Part shown: in pieces, positions 18,441 to 27,995 of the stretch
How positions within the stretch are numbered: position 1 is the stretch's first letter
How the letters are laid out: each line of letters opens with the position of its first letter
Source of the DNA: Bremia lactucae
Lineage: Eukaryota > Oomycota > Peronosporomycetes > Peronosporales > Peronosporaceae
NCBI RefSeq assembly: GCF_004359215.1
Contig: NC_090612.1
Location: 5,892,311-5,934,784, forward strand
DNA: 42,474 nt
Reading direction: 5' to 3'
The notes under the pieces: generated by a model
What the model was told of the DNA's origin: nothing
Databases searched by the model: none
What the model saw: the letters and a program-made list of their open reading frames with translations, nothing else
Program-made: the position numbers and the translations under genes

Positions 18441-19571
18441 TGCGCCCCTACTGACCCCGTCCATTTTTTGGCGGTCCGCCTCGCTGTTGCGATTTCGCAA
18501 CAACGTCGGATCCGCGACCGTTGCCCTTTTTGGCATACGGTCCAAAATTACGTTCAGTACCTTTCGGTGCTGAGCGTGGGGCACTACACTCATGAGCGTT
18601 GTGTCCTAACTTTTGACAGCGATTGCATTTCTGCAATCGCTTATTATTCGAATTATGAGGTTTCTCGCTTTCGACATAAGAGGGGTCAATCGGTTCTGGA
18701 CCTCCCAGCTCGTGTTGTCTTGGAGGACGATACGATGACGAACTAGCTTCAGCCTGTCTCAAGCTTAAGTCCTCGTGTTTTGCAACGAATATTACTTCTT
18801 CACGCGTATTTAGTTCCAAGCAGAACAGGTGGGTCTTTACGGGGCCATATGTAAGACCTAGCATGAACACCGTAAGCAACGTGTGCTCATGAACTGGGTT
18901 GTTTGTGATACAACTCGCTAAGAGTCGTATGTGCTGGGCATAACCGTGAACATCACGCTTGCCTTGCGTGCGTTTTAGAAGCTCTGATAGAGCTCTGAAC
19001 TCAGCCCTAGGCGGCTCAAACGTCTGTTTGATCCGGGCTTTAAAAGCCTCTAGCGATCCAACGACATATATGTCACGCAATTTAAGCCTAATGCCCAAAT
19101 TTTGGCACGACCTGCTAAATTTGACTAAGCAAATGCGACTGGCATTTACTCGTCGACGATGTGACGGGCCCTTATGGCATCGTCCAACTCGACAAACCAT
19201 CTTAGGAGGGAGTCTTCTTCGACTCCCCTGTACTTAGAGATGCCAATGTTTAAGGTTTTTGGACGACGCGTGCGTGTCATCCCAGGTACAGGGGTCTGTA
19301 CCTGCTGTAACCTCAACAGTTCTGCCTGTTGAGAGCCTTGCTGTTTAAGCAAGGCTACCTTCTCCTTCGCCTCGTCAAGTTCATGTTGTATGGACTTGGC
19401 GATAGCTGAATGGAGGGCATCTCTGGTTAAATCGGACAGCATGGCCAGGATGGCATCATCCCCTTTGGTCGAACTCATTCGTTCAACCGCACTCCTTTCT
19501 GTGTCACTTAGAAAGGAGTAGCTATCACGCGAAACGTGATGCGTATTTTTATTATCATCTAACATGTCCAT
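18441..19571 (-). pseudogene. gag: Copy B gag, one frameshift
   Basis: The ATG at 19571 gives MDMLDDNKNTHHVSRDSYSF. The first frame to 19146 has ILAMLSDLTRDALHSAIAKS, a Gln-rich helix, ISKYRGVEEDSLLRWFVELD and ARHIVDE. After one frameshift near 19150 the second frame (about 19100-18448) has LEAFKARIKQTFEPPRAEFR, VHGYAQHIRLLASCITNNP, LTVFMLGLTYGPVKTHLF and an intact zinc knuckle CNRCQKLGHNAHEC (C-x2-C-x4-H-x4-C), then a basic tail ending near GGPPKNGRGQ. This is the best-preserved Gag in the window. Confidence 0.85.
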
Positions 19572-19608
19572 GTTAGATGAAGGAAATGTGGTCCTTGAGC
19601 GGACTACA

Positions 19609-19619
19609 AAGTGCTACCA
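19609..19619 (-). promoter_or_regulatory. Primer-binding site of copy B, without its LTR
   Basis: On the minus strand TGGTAGCACTT, identical to copy C's PBS core, about 40 bases before the gag ATG. Copy B's own 5' LTR should begin within a few bases on the right. Only 'tgta' at 19622-19625 fits it before unrelated gag sequence starts. Confidence 0.6.
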
Positions 19620-19625
19620 GATGTA

Positions 19626-20350
19626 GTCGCCCAGCCCATCGAGGACGACAATCGAATGGTTTCGTACACCATGTCGCACCTGCGCGGTTAGGCCTCGGAG
19701 TGGGCTTACTCGGCGCTTATGGCGGACAGAAAGGCGTTTCCTACATGGGCGATCTTCAAAGAAAAGATTCGCGCCATGTACTAGCCGCCCAACAACAATG
19801 TGTTACTTCAGGCGCGCTTCTTTGAAGCGCGACAAGCGAAACGATCTCTGCAAGAATATGGGCAAGATGCGCTCGCTGTCGGCGTCCATTACCGTAGGTC
19901 CGATTCCGGAGCACATTAAGGTGCCCACGTTTATTAACGGACTACGGCATGGCCCATTGCGACAGGCCCTTTTCAGAAAAGTACCGTCGACGATGGAAGA
20001 GGCAATCCAAATTGCATTAGTTGAGGAACAATCCTACAATAGTGCCTCGGCGACAGCTTGGTATAAGCCGTCGGCCGAGAGGTCAGATGCCACTCCCTTG
20101 AAGTTGGGCAATGCAGACGTGGTCTGTTTAAAATGCGGGCAAGCGCGGCCATATGATGGCTCTTTGCTATGCCAGGGTCCCTGTTGGGGCGAAGACGCCC
20201 AGCAAGAGGACTCCCTACCCAAAGGGCGACGGCAAGAACTTGCGTGCGAGATGCCTGAGTTCTGCATCAACGACTGAGGGGTCGGGAAATGCAGAAGTGC
20301 AGTAGGGTCGAAATGCCCTAATGATGCGGACTCTGAAGCTACCCCTAAGC
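19626..20350 (+). pseudogene. gag: Gag remnant of a second Ty3/gypsy lineage
   Basis: A retrotransposon_gag-type capsid quite different from the MDMLDD Gag: VVAQPIEDDNRMVSYTMSHL, ASEWAYSALMADRKAFPTW, VLLQARFFEARQAKRSLQEY, RSLSASITVGPIPEHIKVPT, FINGLRHGPLRQALFRKVP, MEEAIQIALVEEQSYNSASA. The C-terminal zinc knuckle keeps CLKCG but the rest is scrambled (QARPYDG where GKRGHV is expected). It has several frameshifts and no start. It begins abruptly beside copy B's PBS and ends against an integrase fragment. Confidence 0.75.
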
Positions 20351-20361
20351 TCAAAGTTGTA

Positions 20362-20627
20362 CAATGATTCGCGCTTGCGCATCATGTATGAGTGCCCAAA
20401 GACCAACAAGTGGACATCGTGGACGTGAGACAACTTATCTTACAGCAAGTCACGACATTTACTGGCCATGCCAGTATCAATTCTTGCGCAAGTACATTCG
20501 TGCTTGCGAGGTATGTCAACGGGTGAAGCCCCGCCGTGTACCTCTTTAACCTCTCCCACTTCGGCAGAATGTTGGCAGTCCGTATCTATGGACTTCGTTT
20601 TCGGATTTCCCGAAGACGAACAGCATC
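20362..20627 (+). pseudogene. Integrase N-terminal fragment (mosaic copy D)
   Basis: Plus strand in shifting frames: LRIMYEC, SGHRGRETTYLTASHDIYWP, QFLRKYIRACEVCQRVKP, ECWQSVSMDFVFGFPEDE. This is the zinc module and the first catalytic Asp. At 20628 the sequence flips to minus-strand RNase H, so the two pol parts meet tail-on in opposite orientations. Confidence 0.75.
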
Positions 20628-21955
20628 AGCGACGACATCAAGTCGTCCTGGTTTATATTCTACGGAGAAATTATACGCCGCGAAGAAGGAAAGACACCTC
20701 GCCATTCTTTGCGAGTGGTGTGGGCTATTTACGGCCGTGCATAATGACGCATGGTCCGCATATACGTTGTACAATCTATCTCCTAGGAGGTAGATCCTAA
20801 ATTTAGCCAATGCATATTTCATGGCAAGGAGTTCCTTGTCATGCACTGGGTAATTGCGTTCAGCTGGTTGCAGCTGACGCGATTGGTAACAGACGACGCG
20901 CTCCGCGCCATCTGTATCGTATTGCATTAACGCACAGCCGATTGCGAAATCGCTGGCGTCACAGACCACATGGAATGGTCTGTCTTGATCTGCAATCGCC
21001 AAGATAGGCGATTGCATCAAGCTTTGCTTGATATCTTCAAAGGAACGCTGACAATCAGCGTGCCATAACCATTCTCCGTCTTTTTTGAAGAGACGAGAGA
21101 GATGATCTGCCTTCTCAACATAATTGCGGGAGTTCTTGTGCAAGTACGCCGCTAGCCCAAGGAACTTTCTAAGTCCCTTGACATCGACTGGAAATGGCCA
21201 GTCGGTAATTGCCTTGATCTTTTCGGGATCAGGGCGCACGCCGTGTTTACCGACGATGCACCCAAGAAGTGTTTTTTCGCTTGCAGCGAATATGCACTTC
21301 TCGAGATTTGCGTGCAACATGTGCTTTTGCATAAATGTAAAAATCTGACGAACGTGATTTTTATGAACTTCCACGTCCGCCTTTCTGTCAATTGTCTGAC
21401 TATGGACGAAAAAATCGTCAAAATAACTCGGTGCGAATTTTTGCACCGGACTCAACGGATTCGTTACGCATCTGTTGAAAGTTGCAGGAGCGTTACTAAG
21501 CTCCTGTGGCATTAATAGCTTTTTCCAAAGCATCCCACTGGGAGTGCTCACTGCTGTGTACGGGATGTCTTGTTCACGCATAAGGATCTGATAAAATTCA
21601 TCCATCAGATCCATAGACGGAAAGATGGTACTCTTAGACATACCATCTATGATTACGTCTTTTCTAGGTATCGGCGTTTGAGCCGGTACCGTTGCAGCAT
21701 TCAGTTTATTAAATGCGTGCACTATCCGCCACCCTCCTGTCGCCTTCGGCACACAGAAGGTTGGAGAGCTATGTGGGGAGGTTGACCTCCTTTCATGGCC
21801 CGCTTTTACGCGACCGGTAAAGAATTTATCGATCGCAAGTACTTCTTCACGTGGCAGTGGCCACTGCTTCACTGACACAGTACTTCGAGCCCGGTTTGAG
21901 CTCGATCTAATGTCGAGTGCCTTAATCCATAGGCAACTCGCATGGAACTATCTAG
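20628..21955 (-). pseudogene. pol: Mosaic copy D: RT plus RNase H, open over 430 codons
   Basis: The longest uninterrupted pol frame here (21878-20586, minus): KQWPLPREEVLAIDKFF, STSPHSSPTFCVPKATGGW, IVHAFNKLNAATVPAQTPIP, IFPSMDLMDEFYQIL, SNAPATFNRC, FAPSYFDDFFVHSQ (YFDD catalytic box), LLGCIVGKHGVRPDPEK, KGLRKFLGLAAYLHKNSR, then RNase H with VVCDASDFAIG, HDKELLAMKYA and YADHASL, ending FSVEYKPGRLDVVADA. RT and the RNase H acids look nearly intact, except that YTDHASL reads YADHASL. The frame lacks the upstream protease and starts with no proper Met. It is joined at both ends to plus-strand integrase pieces. Confidence 0.85.
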
Positions 21956-21961
21956 GGAATA

Positions 21962-22510
21962 CAAGGACTCGCTCGAGCAAAAAAAAAGTTTAGCTCTTGC
22001 TCATCACGCATTAGCACTAAGGTCAATGCGAAAGATACTAATGTTGATTTAATTTACATTGAGGTGGACAAACTCAGTAATAACAATAATGTTATTACTG
22101 ACTTTAATAACGATGCTGAAAGACTTAACATCAAAAAGAAAATTATTAATGAGAACGATAATACTCTTAATAACGAATAGATTTAAATACCGCAGTGCGA
22201 GCCGGTCGCACTGAAAACAAAAAAAGAGATAGCAGGTAATTTTTTTTGGCTTGAGAAGCATGGGTCCGTCTTGTACAGGAGTCCATCGCTGATGCGGTGG
22301 ACCAACAGAAACGGAAGACAACATACCATCAATTAATTCTAATAACCCAGTCGTACTGTCTACGGTTGACCTTCTGAAACATGTCGTGATGAAGGCAGTG
22401 ATAAATTACTGCCCAGGTATATTGGGCCGTTTTGTGTTCTACATCGCTGCCTCGTGGTATGCGTGCGCGCATCCTACGTTTTATGTTGGGTATCTATGGG
22501 TACGAGGCTT
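21962..22510 (+). pseudogene. pol: Mosaic copy D: integrase C-terminal tail with GPY/F module
   Basis: Plus-strand sequence opening GLARAKKKFSSCSSRIST, an Asn-rich acidic stretch (about 22040-22190), then SPSLMRWTNRNG/IADAVDQQKR in different frames. At about 22386-22500 comes the degraded GPY/F module (LGRFVFYIAASWYACAHPTF, then YVGYLWV). It matches copy C 32960-33330 and copy A 5300-5813 in order. Confidence 0.65.
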
Positions 22511-22524
22511 CTTCCAATTCCGGG

Positions 22525-24190
22525 TTACACCGGAACGGTCGAGGGCATCGCCAAAGCCTGATGGTTTCGAGCCAAAGCCTTGTTGTCTCGGAACATAGTC
22601 TGATTCTCTTGAACCAGACGATCCACTCTTTCCTTCAAGGAAGAGATCTTCTGACGAGCTGTCACCAGCTCGTTTTGAAGGGACTGACATGTCCTCTTGT
22701 TCGCCATTTGTTCAGTCGCAACCTGCGCACAATTTTTCATATGGTCACGAAACACATTGTCGACAGTCACCGCTAACTCGCTGCGATGGGCTCGCTCGTG
22801 ATCAAGATCCTCCTTTAGATAATAAGAGGAGTGGTCCAATCACGATGTTGATTCGGGCTCGTCAAATGAGTCGATCCCGATTCCCCCCCCTCCACATCCG
22901 TTGACAAATTCGAGTGATGAGAAGCATTTTCATGTTGAAAGCTTCTTGAACCGCCGTGAGGTAAAGGGGGTTCGAACGAGTCATCTCGTTCGTTGGCGAG
23001 GGTATCCACCCTCGCATGATAGTTAGGAACCTCGTTCCCAACTGATGTTGGACGGGTCTCGTCTTGCAGTACGATGAGAACATCCGCCTCGACAGAGAGT
23101 CCATCAAGAACGAACGTTTCCCGCGCTCGTAATAGTATTGAAGGTTCTCAATCCCTTGATGCATCTTGTTAGATGAGCGTCCTCAAATGAGAATCTTTAA
23201 GGGAATATTTCTTTGCTCTCTACCTCAAGCTTTGGGGTACATGCTTCTTTAGAGGCATGACCTGCCCCTTTAAAACAGCATTGACATGAGTCCCCCCACG
23301 AAAGGCAAGGAATTCCTGCCTGTCTAGACAAACGTTGTAGCTTATAGTGTGCACCGACTACGGTCCGTTTCTCGAACCGTTCACGGAGAGCATTTAGCTT
23401 GTCAGGCCTATGTTTTGCATATTGAGCACAAAGGCTGTCCAAGCTTGGAGCAAAGGTTTGCATCCTTCCCCCGCATAGAAGAGTACTACCGATGCCGATA
23501 AAGAATTCCGTCTCATTCTCACCAGTGAAGCCTGGCTGAGTCAAATAACGGAATGTGATATCGATCGTTGTCATACCAGACCAACGAATTAGGTTATTCT
23601 TCGAGGGGAAACTATGTCTATTTTCAGGAGCGAGCCGCAACGTTTTGCGATTCCTCTCTTGATGGCGCATGTTAACGTTAACTTGGCCCTTGAAGCAATC
23701 CCTAGAATCACTCCTTTCCTGGCGTATGCAAACTAGCACCACCAGTAACACTCTTCCCTACAGATCACTTAGTTTCTAGTGACGTATACTTAGTCACCAG
23801 AGTGATCATCGCCCACGAAGTCACCATCCGATGACTCCCCACCAAACTCGTCATCACCTCTTAGGTTGTCACATTAGAAACCAAAGGTTTAACGGACTCG
23901 TCCTTAGGTGATCCGGCGGCATTTACAGTAGCCACTGAGTCGGGCGGTGCCGGTGACTTGGTCCAGTCACCTACAATTGGTGTAGCAGGTGACTTGTCAC
24001 CGTCACCTGCAATTATATTATCAGATGACATATCTCAGTCACCTTCAATTGGGGTAGGAGGTTACGTATTCCACACAGTCGACGCATTAGCGTCTACTTA
24101 AACATTTGCAATACTAACAGCTGCACTAATCCGTGCAGCTGCCAGCTTTGCGGCCTCACGGGCCACGCGCACAGACTTGTTTGTCGCCAT
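22525..24190 (-). pseudogene. Antisense accessory gene of copy D
   Basis: Minus strand, same layout as in copies A and C. It starts at 24190 with MATNKSVRVAREAAKLAAAR. An acidic repeat region follows (DKSPATPIVGDWTKSPAP, DSVATVNAAGSPKDESVKP), then the core with HIPLF, FEKRTVVGAHYKLQRLSR and QAGIPCLSWGDSCQCCFKG, and finally a coiled coil at 22839-22525 (EDLDHERAHRSEL, LQNELVTARQKISSLKERV, RLVQENQTMFRDNKALARN). Stops and frameshifts break it (for example near 24100, 23880 and 23520). The C-x6-C-x-C-C cluster is kept even though the codons differ from other copies. Function unknown. Confidence 0.6.
22905..23060 (+). pseudogene. pol: Mosaic copy D chromodomain (sense strand)
   Basis: Plus strand: EKHFHVESFLNRREVKGVRT, then SHLVRWRGYPPSHDS with a stop where the Trp of SWEP should be, and 'SQLMLDG' tail sequence. 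It lies entirely opposite the antisense accessory gene, as in copy A. Confidence 0.7.
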
Positions 24191-24321
24191 GTTGATCTCG
24201 GTCAAAATCAATAAGGCAAATAATAACGGTATTTTGATTAAAATCAATAATGCAAAATTACACGGAAAGACATAATAGTATTTCCGGTCACCCTACATCA
24301 GTCGCAATAGTGACTGTTAGT

Positions 24322-24334
24322 TAAGGTGGGGTGA
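24322..24334 (+). promoter_or_regulatory. Polypurine tract of mosaic copy D
   Basis: The run aaggtggggtga directly before the LTR start at 24335, on the plus strand. Confidence 0.6.
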
Positions 24335-24816
24335 TGAAATGGGGTGTCTCGTTTCATAGGTATTATTTCCTATAAGAGGAAATAAACAAAGAAATACGAA
24401 ATTATATCTTCATTAATTTTAACTTAAATAGTACTCATATTACCAAATTTGGTAATTGATACAATAAAACATTAGGTCTATTGATCGGTTGATTTAAGTC
24501 TAAATCAGTCCAGTCAATCATTATAAGACAAGGATAGTGTGGATCGCAAGGACGCGACATCCTTAGTTAAATATTAATATAATACGTTCAGAAGTAGATA
24601 GATGATCGTTACTTAGGAAACTAAATACATTAATACAGCTTTACTATTCTCTATTGATAAGCCTTAGTCTAGACCTGTAAGCTAAAGACCCTAAGATCCA
24701 TAGAAACCTTCCTCTGTAACTTTGTGTACGTGTAATTTCGAGGCATCTCACCTACATTGTAATCAGTGTAAGGTTAACTAGTACTGATCAGTACTATTGA
24801 AAGGTGCCCCGTTACA
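24335..24816 (+). mobile_element. Family-2 LTR (3' LTR of mosaic copy D), 482 bp
   Basis: Starts TGAAATGGGGTGTCTCGTTT and ends GGTGCCCCGTTACA. It is collinear with the LTR at 10587-11098 (cctataagaggaaataaa, taacttaaatagta, cttcctctgta, tgtaatcagtgtaag). It contains the palindrome agtactgatcagtact near its 3' end. It follows a polypurine tract, so it is a 3' LTR. The 3' flank (caagt) does not match the 5' flank of the 10587 LTR, so the two are not a pair. Confidence 0.8.
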
Positions 24817-25699
24817 CAAGTGGTGGGTCTAATTACTTCACTTGTGTGGGGCAACTTTCATTGCGAATAGGTGCGAATCCAGCGTGGGAAATGCGTCGTC
24901 TGTGTACGTGCTACATGTGATGCTCACTCACAGGCTTCACCACCGAGCTAAGAAGTTGTCATCACCACTTTTGTTGTTCTGTTAGGATCATGGCAGGGGT
25001 ATGGCCATTTCCATATGTTTCGATCCAAACAAGGAGATTTTCTCTCTCTTGTCCTCATATGTCTCAACACTGACAACAAGAGGGCAAGCCTTAGGCTCCT
25101 GATCAGGTACAGGAATTTACCGAGTTGCATAAATGCTGCTAAGTGGTCCGATATAGAAAGATTCATGTTGCAGAAAGGCTTTAAGCCTTGCAACAAGAAC
25201 CTTTGGGCCCTGAAAAGGATGTGATCTCTACGATCCAGCCCAAACAAATTTGTAAGGTTATCAAACGCTACGCGTTTCACCCCTAAAAGTTTGAGAAATG
25301 GATCTATGTCAGCAGACGCTCGGACTTATAAAGACTCAGGCGTAGATTGGCGAATCGGACTTAATTCATTAAGATTATACGAAAAACTAAACTTTAATTA
25401 AAATTTAAAATGTGGAACCTTACCTTAATTCCACCAGATCTCTATCTGGTGGCTACTACTCGTATTTCGTATCACCTACATAAAAATGGGATTGTTTTAG
25501 CCAATCAGAAGCCTTACTTATTGCGCTCCGCATATTTTTTTTCACGATAAAAAAACATCGTTTTGAATCGGGCTGGGTCAAGTTGATCTACTCTCCATAT
25601 CCTTCTTTTTGACTTGTAAACAAGCGGGTCCTACGAATTATTATCAATCACAATACATTCTCTATATCACACTCAATTTCTACTTTCTTCCTTGTCAGG
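24817..25699. other. Unassigned segment between copy D and the MULE
   Basis: A minus-strand frame at 25280-24948 (110 codons: MKRVAFDNLTNLFGLDRRDH, LKPFCNMNLSISDHLAAFMQ, RNIWKWPYPCHDPNRTT) looks protein-like, especially its Cys/His/Pro-rich end, but I cannot name a family and see no neighbouring parts. The first 30 bases (gtgggtctaattac) resemble part of the family-3 LTR. The AT-rich stretch 25370-25600 shows nothing. Confidence 0.35.
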
Positions 25700-27490
25700 C
25701 TGTTCTACAATGCTTCCACCACACCACCCAATGCATCCTTTCCCAGCACAATGGCCCTGACGGATGCAGCTCGCGAATTCGCTCATGCAGAAGGATATGC
25801 TGTGTCTACCCTAAATTCCGACAAAAAGAAGATTATTTTGTAATGCGATCGACGTGGTACCTACCTGCAAAGGGCAGCAACATGACTTGAGTTGCCGCGA
25901 AACTCTGCGAGCCGATTGACTAATTGCCCGTTTCGTCTATCAGGGCGTCTACCAAGCGATAACAGCTTGCAACTGCGAACTTTTCATAGGGAACATAATC
26001 ATGAACCTTCAGACAACATAAGTAGTCATCCGACTGCCTGACGCTTTCAATCAGAGCAAAATTTGTTAGTACAAAAACTTCTTAAGGCTGGGATTGCGCC
26101 GAAAGAAATTGTCACAACCCTACGCCAAATAGATCCCAGCACAAAAGCAATAGGAAGGACAATCTACAACGAGCGCCAGCGGTGCGAGCAGAAGAGCTTC
26201 GCAATCGTACACCACTGGACGCTCTATTTGACATTCTGCATCATGCAGAGTGGGTTTATAGGTGTGAAAGATGATTATCATCATCTTTTCACACCTATTC
26301 TATGCCAGCCAAAAATCTGTGGAACTCCTTTACAGACATCCATACGCTTTGGTGGCGGACTGCACCTAGATAGGTGCAGTCCACCACCAAAGCGTAAGGA
26401 TATCTGTGATCGATTCATAATGCCGGATCCTCCATATCACTGGTGTCACAAGCTTCAACACTTCCTCCCAATTGCTATTGCTTTCATCAGGCATGAACGT
26501 GAAGCGGACTACCTTTGGGCTCTCGATCAACTGCCACAGACAATCACAACAGACCGAGAATTTGCCCTAAAGAATGCCCTGAAATAACATTTCCCACCTC
26601 AACCCATCTTCTATGCGTTTAACATATTTAAAAAAACGCTCTAGCAAATTGTCGTAAGTTTTTTGGACCTGGGGATGACTGGAATAAATTCGTGAAGAGT
26701 CGGACAGATGTAATCTATTCGAAATCAGAGGAAGTGTAAATCAATCTCATGATAAGCATGCACTCAACATATACTGCACTGCCTAACATGCTGGCCTATC
26801 CGGATACCACCTGTCTGACACATAAAAATTAATTTATTTACGCATACACCAGGAATTGCATGCATTTTGGCCACGTCACATCATCGAGAGCTGAAGGGCT
26901 TCATCATATGTTAAAGAGCTACATAAGTGTTCCGGAAAAAACTTGGGTGATGTACAAACTCGCGTAGCTCATGCTGCTTAAGCCCAGATTGAAAATCTTG
27001 GTGTTTAGCTGTCGTAGGAGCGAATGCAAGTCATGCACAAACACAGAAAATCCCTTTCTTTGCTGTAGTGCGCCGCATTTCAATATACGCACTAGGAAAA
27101 TGCTTTGAGCTATGAGTTATCTGAAGATCCTACCAATGCCACCATAACCTGTTCAGTTGCGTGTAATTCAAGAATGGAATACCCTGTCAGCATCAAATAA
27201 TCTGCTTTTCTAAGAAGTGGCCGCCCTCTCACTGTTAAGAGTTTCCACCATTAATGGCGCTTGGATGCAGCTGCGCCTGCAGCCATGCCTGAAGTGGGTA
27301 GACAAAATGTTGCCACCATATTAGAGGCTGTCAAAGAACGTTACAACATGGTGGAGTATCGCCATCAAGAAACCATTATGGGAACAGCTACGATAAATTG
27401 CAGTCTGGATGATATGGCTCCAAGAATTCTGTCCCTTAGCGTACTCGTGGTCGCTCAACTGGATCTAGACCGTCACAAAAAATAATAATG
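25700..27490 (+). pseudogene. MULE transposase (FAR1-type), decayed
   Basis: Mutator-like transposase relic. The N-terminal FAR1-like DNA-binding region (25715-26000) reads WPLTDAAREFAHAEGYAVST, LNSDKKKII, QLRTFHREHNHEP across frames. Then come LLKAGIAPKEIVTTLRQIDP and IYNERQRCEQKSFA (26063-26200), and the catalytic core at about 26300-26590 with PYALVADCT (first Asp region, interrupted by a hairpin), ILHITGVTSFN, IAIAFIRHEREADYLWALDQ and TITTDREFALKNALK (second Asp). The C-terminal part at 26860-27000 has RNCMHFGHVTSSRAEGFHHM and LKSYISVPEKNLGDVQTRVA. 27261-27485 is a charged linker (LEAVKERYNMVEYRHQET). Many frameshifts; inactive. The real family has one long ORF. Confidence 0.75.
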
Positions 27491-27513
27491 TGCATCAATC
27501 ATCAAGGCAACGA

Positions 27514-27765
27514 GATCCATCTGAATTTGAGTTTGTTCAAGTAGCGGATTGCTCGAAACTTTGCATACAATCAGGTCAAAATGCACGCAGGTGCCCCATC
27601 GCTCAATCTCTGGCTCTTTTAAATAAGTCCTTTTATCCATCTGAATTTGAGATTGTATAAGCAGCAATTCGTTGAAGACTTTGCAGTATTTGCAGGAATA
27701 AGGGTCACAATGCACGCAGGTGCCCTTAACGCCGAATATCTGGCTCTTAAATAAGTATTTTTTAT
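27514..27765 (+). repeat. Tandem duplication of the MULE zinc-knuckle segment
   Basis: Two head-to-tail units of about 125 bases (27514-27636 and 27637-27765). Each starts atccatctgaatttgag, contains atgcacgcaggtgcccc/t and ends near tctggctctt-taaataagt. On the plus strand both encode DPSEFEIV followed by a Cys/His knuckle: CSKLCIQSGQNARRCP in the first, where the His is Gln, and CSICRNKGHNARRCP, intact, in the second. Such a knuckle normally ends FAR1/MULE transposases. Confidence 0.65.
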
Positions 27766-27796
27766 CCACTTCATCAACTTGCCATTCCACCCCAGC

Positions 27797-27995
27797 ATTT
27801 GTTATTTCCACCCGTCATTATTTTTTCCACCCGTCATTATTTTTTCCACCCCTTATTTGTCTTTTTCCGCCCATATAAATAAATATGCGAAGCGTTATAC
27901 ATAATGCTTCTGATTGGCTAATCGGAATCAAGTTGGCAGCGACGGTATTTTTTTGCATGGGGTGGAAATAACGAAATGGTGGGGTGGAAATAACA
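27797..27995. repeat. Inverted GTTATTTCCACCC motifs, possible small DNA transposon ends
   Basis: GTTATTTCCACCC at about 27797 is followed by two 20-base direct repeats (tttccacccgtcattatttt). Its reverse complement GGGGTGGAAATAAC occurs twice at about 27959-27995. The roughly 200-base unit between them is AT-rich. It could be the terminal inverted repeat of the neighbouring MULE or a MITE. I see no matching copy to the left of the MULE. Confidence 0.35.

Noticed and set aside
16941..18746. Several plus frames (74-180 codons) across copy B
   Set aside because: All are shadows of minus-strand gag, protease and RT motifs.
20034..20354. 106-codon minus frame
   Set aside because: Mirror of the plus-strand gag, which has recognisable domain sequence.
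22049..22324. 91-codon minus frame, hydrophobic
   Set aside because: Antisense of the AT-rich Asn-coding integrase tail of copy D. Low-complexity translation and no homologue in copies A or C.
22432..22776. 114-codon plus frame in copy D
   Set aside because: It mirrors the antisense coiled coil, whose heptads make better protein sense. Only its first part overlaps the GPY/F module.
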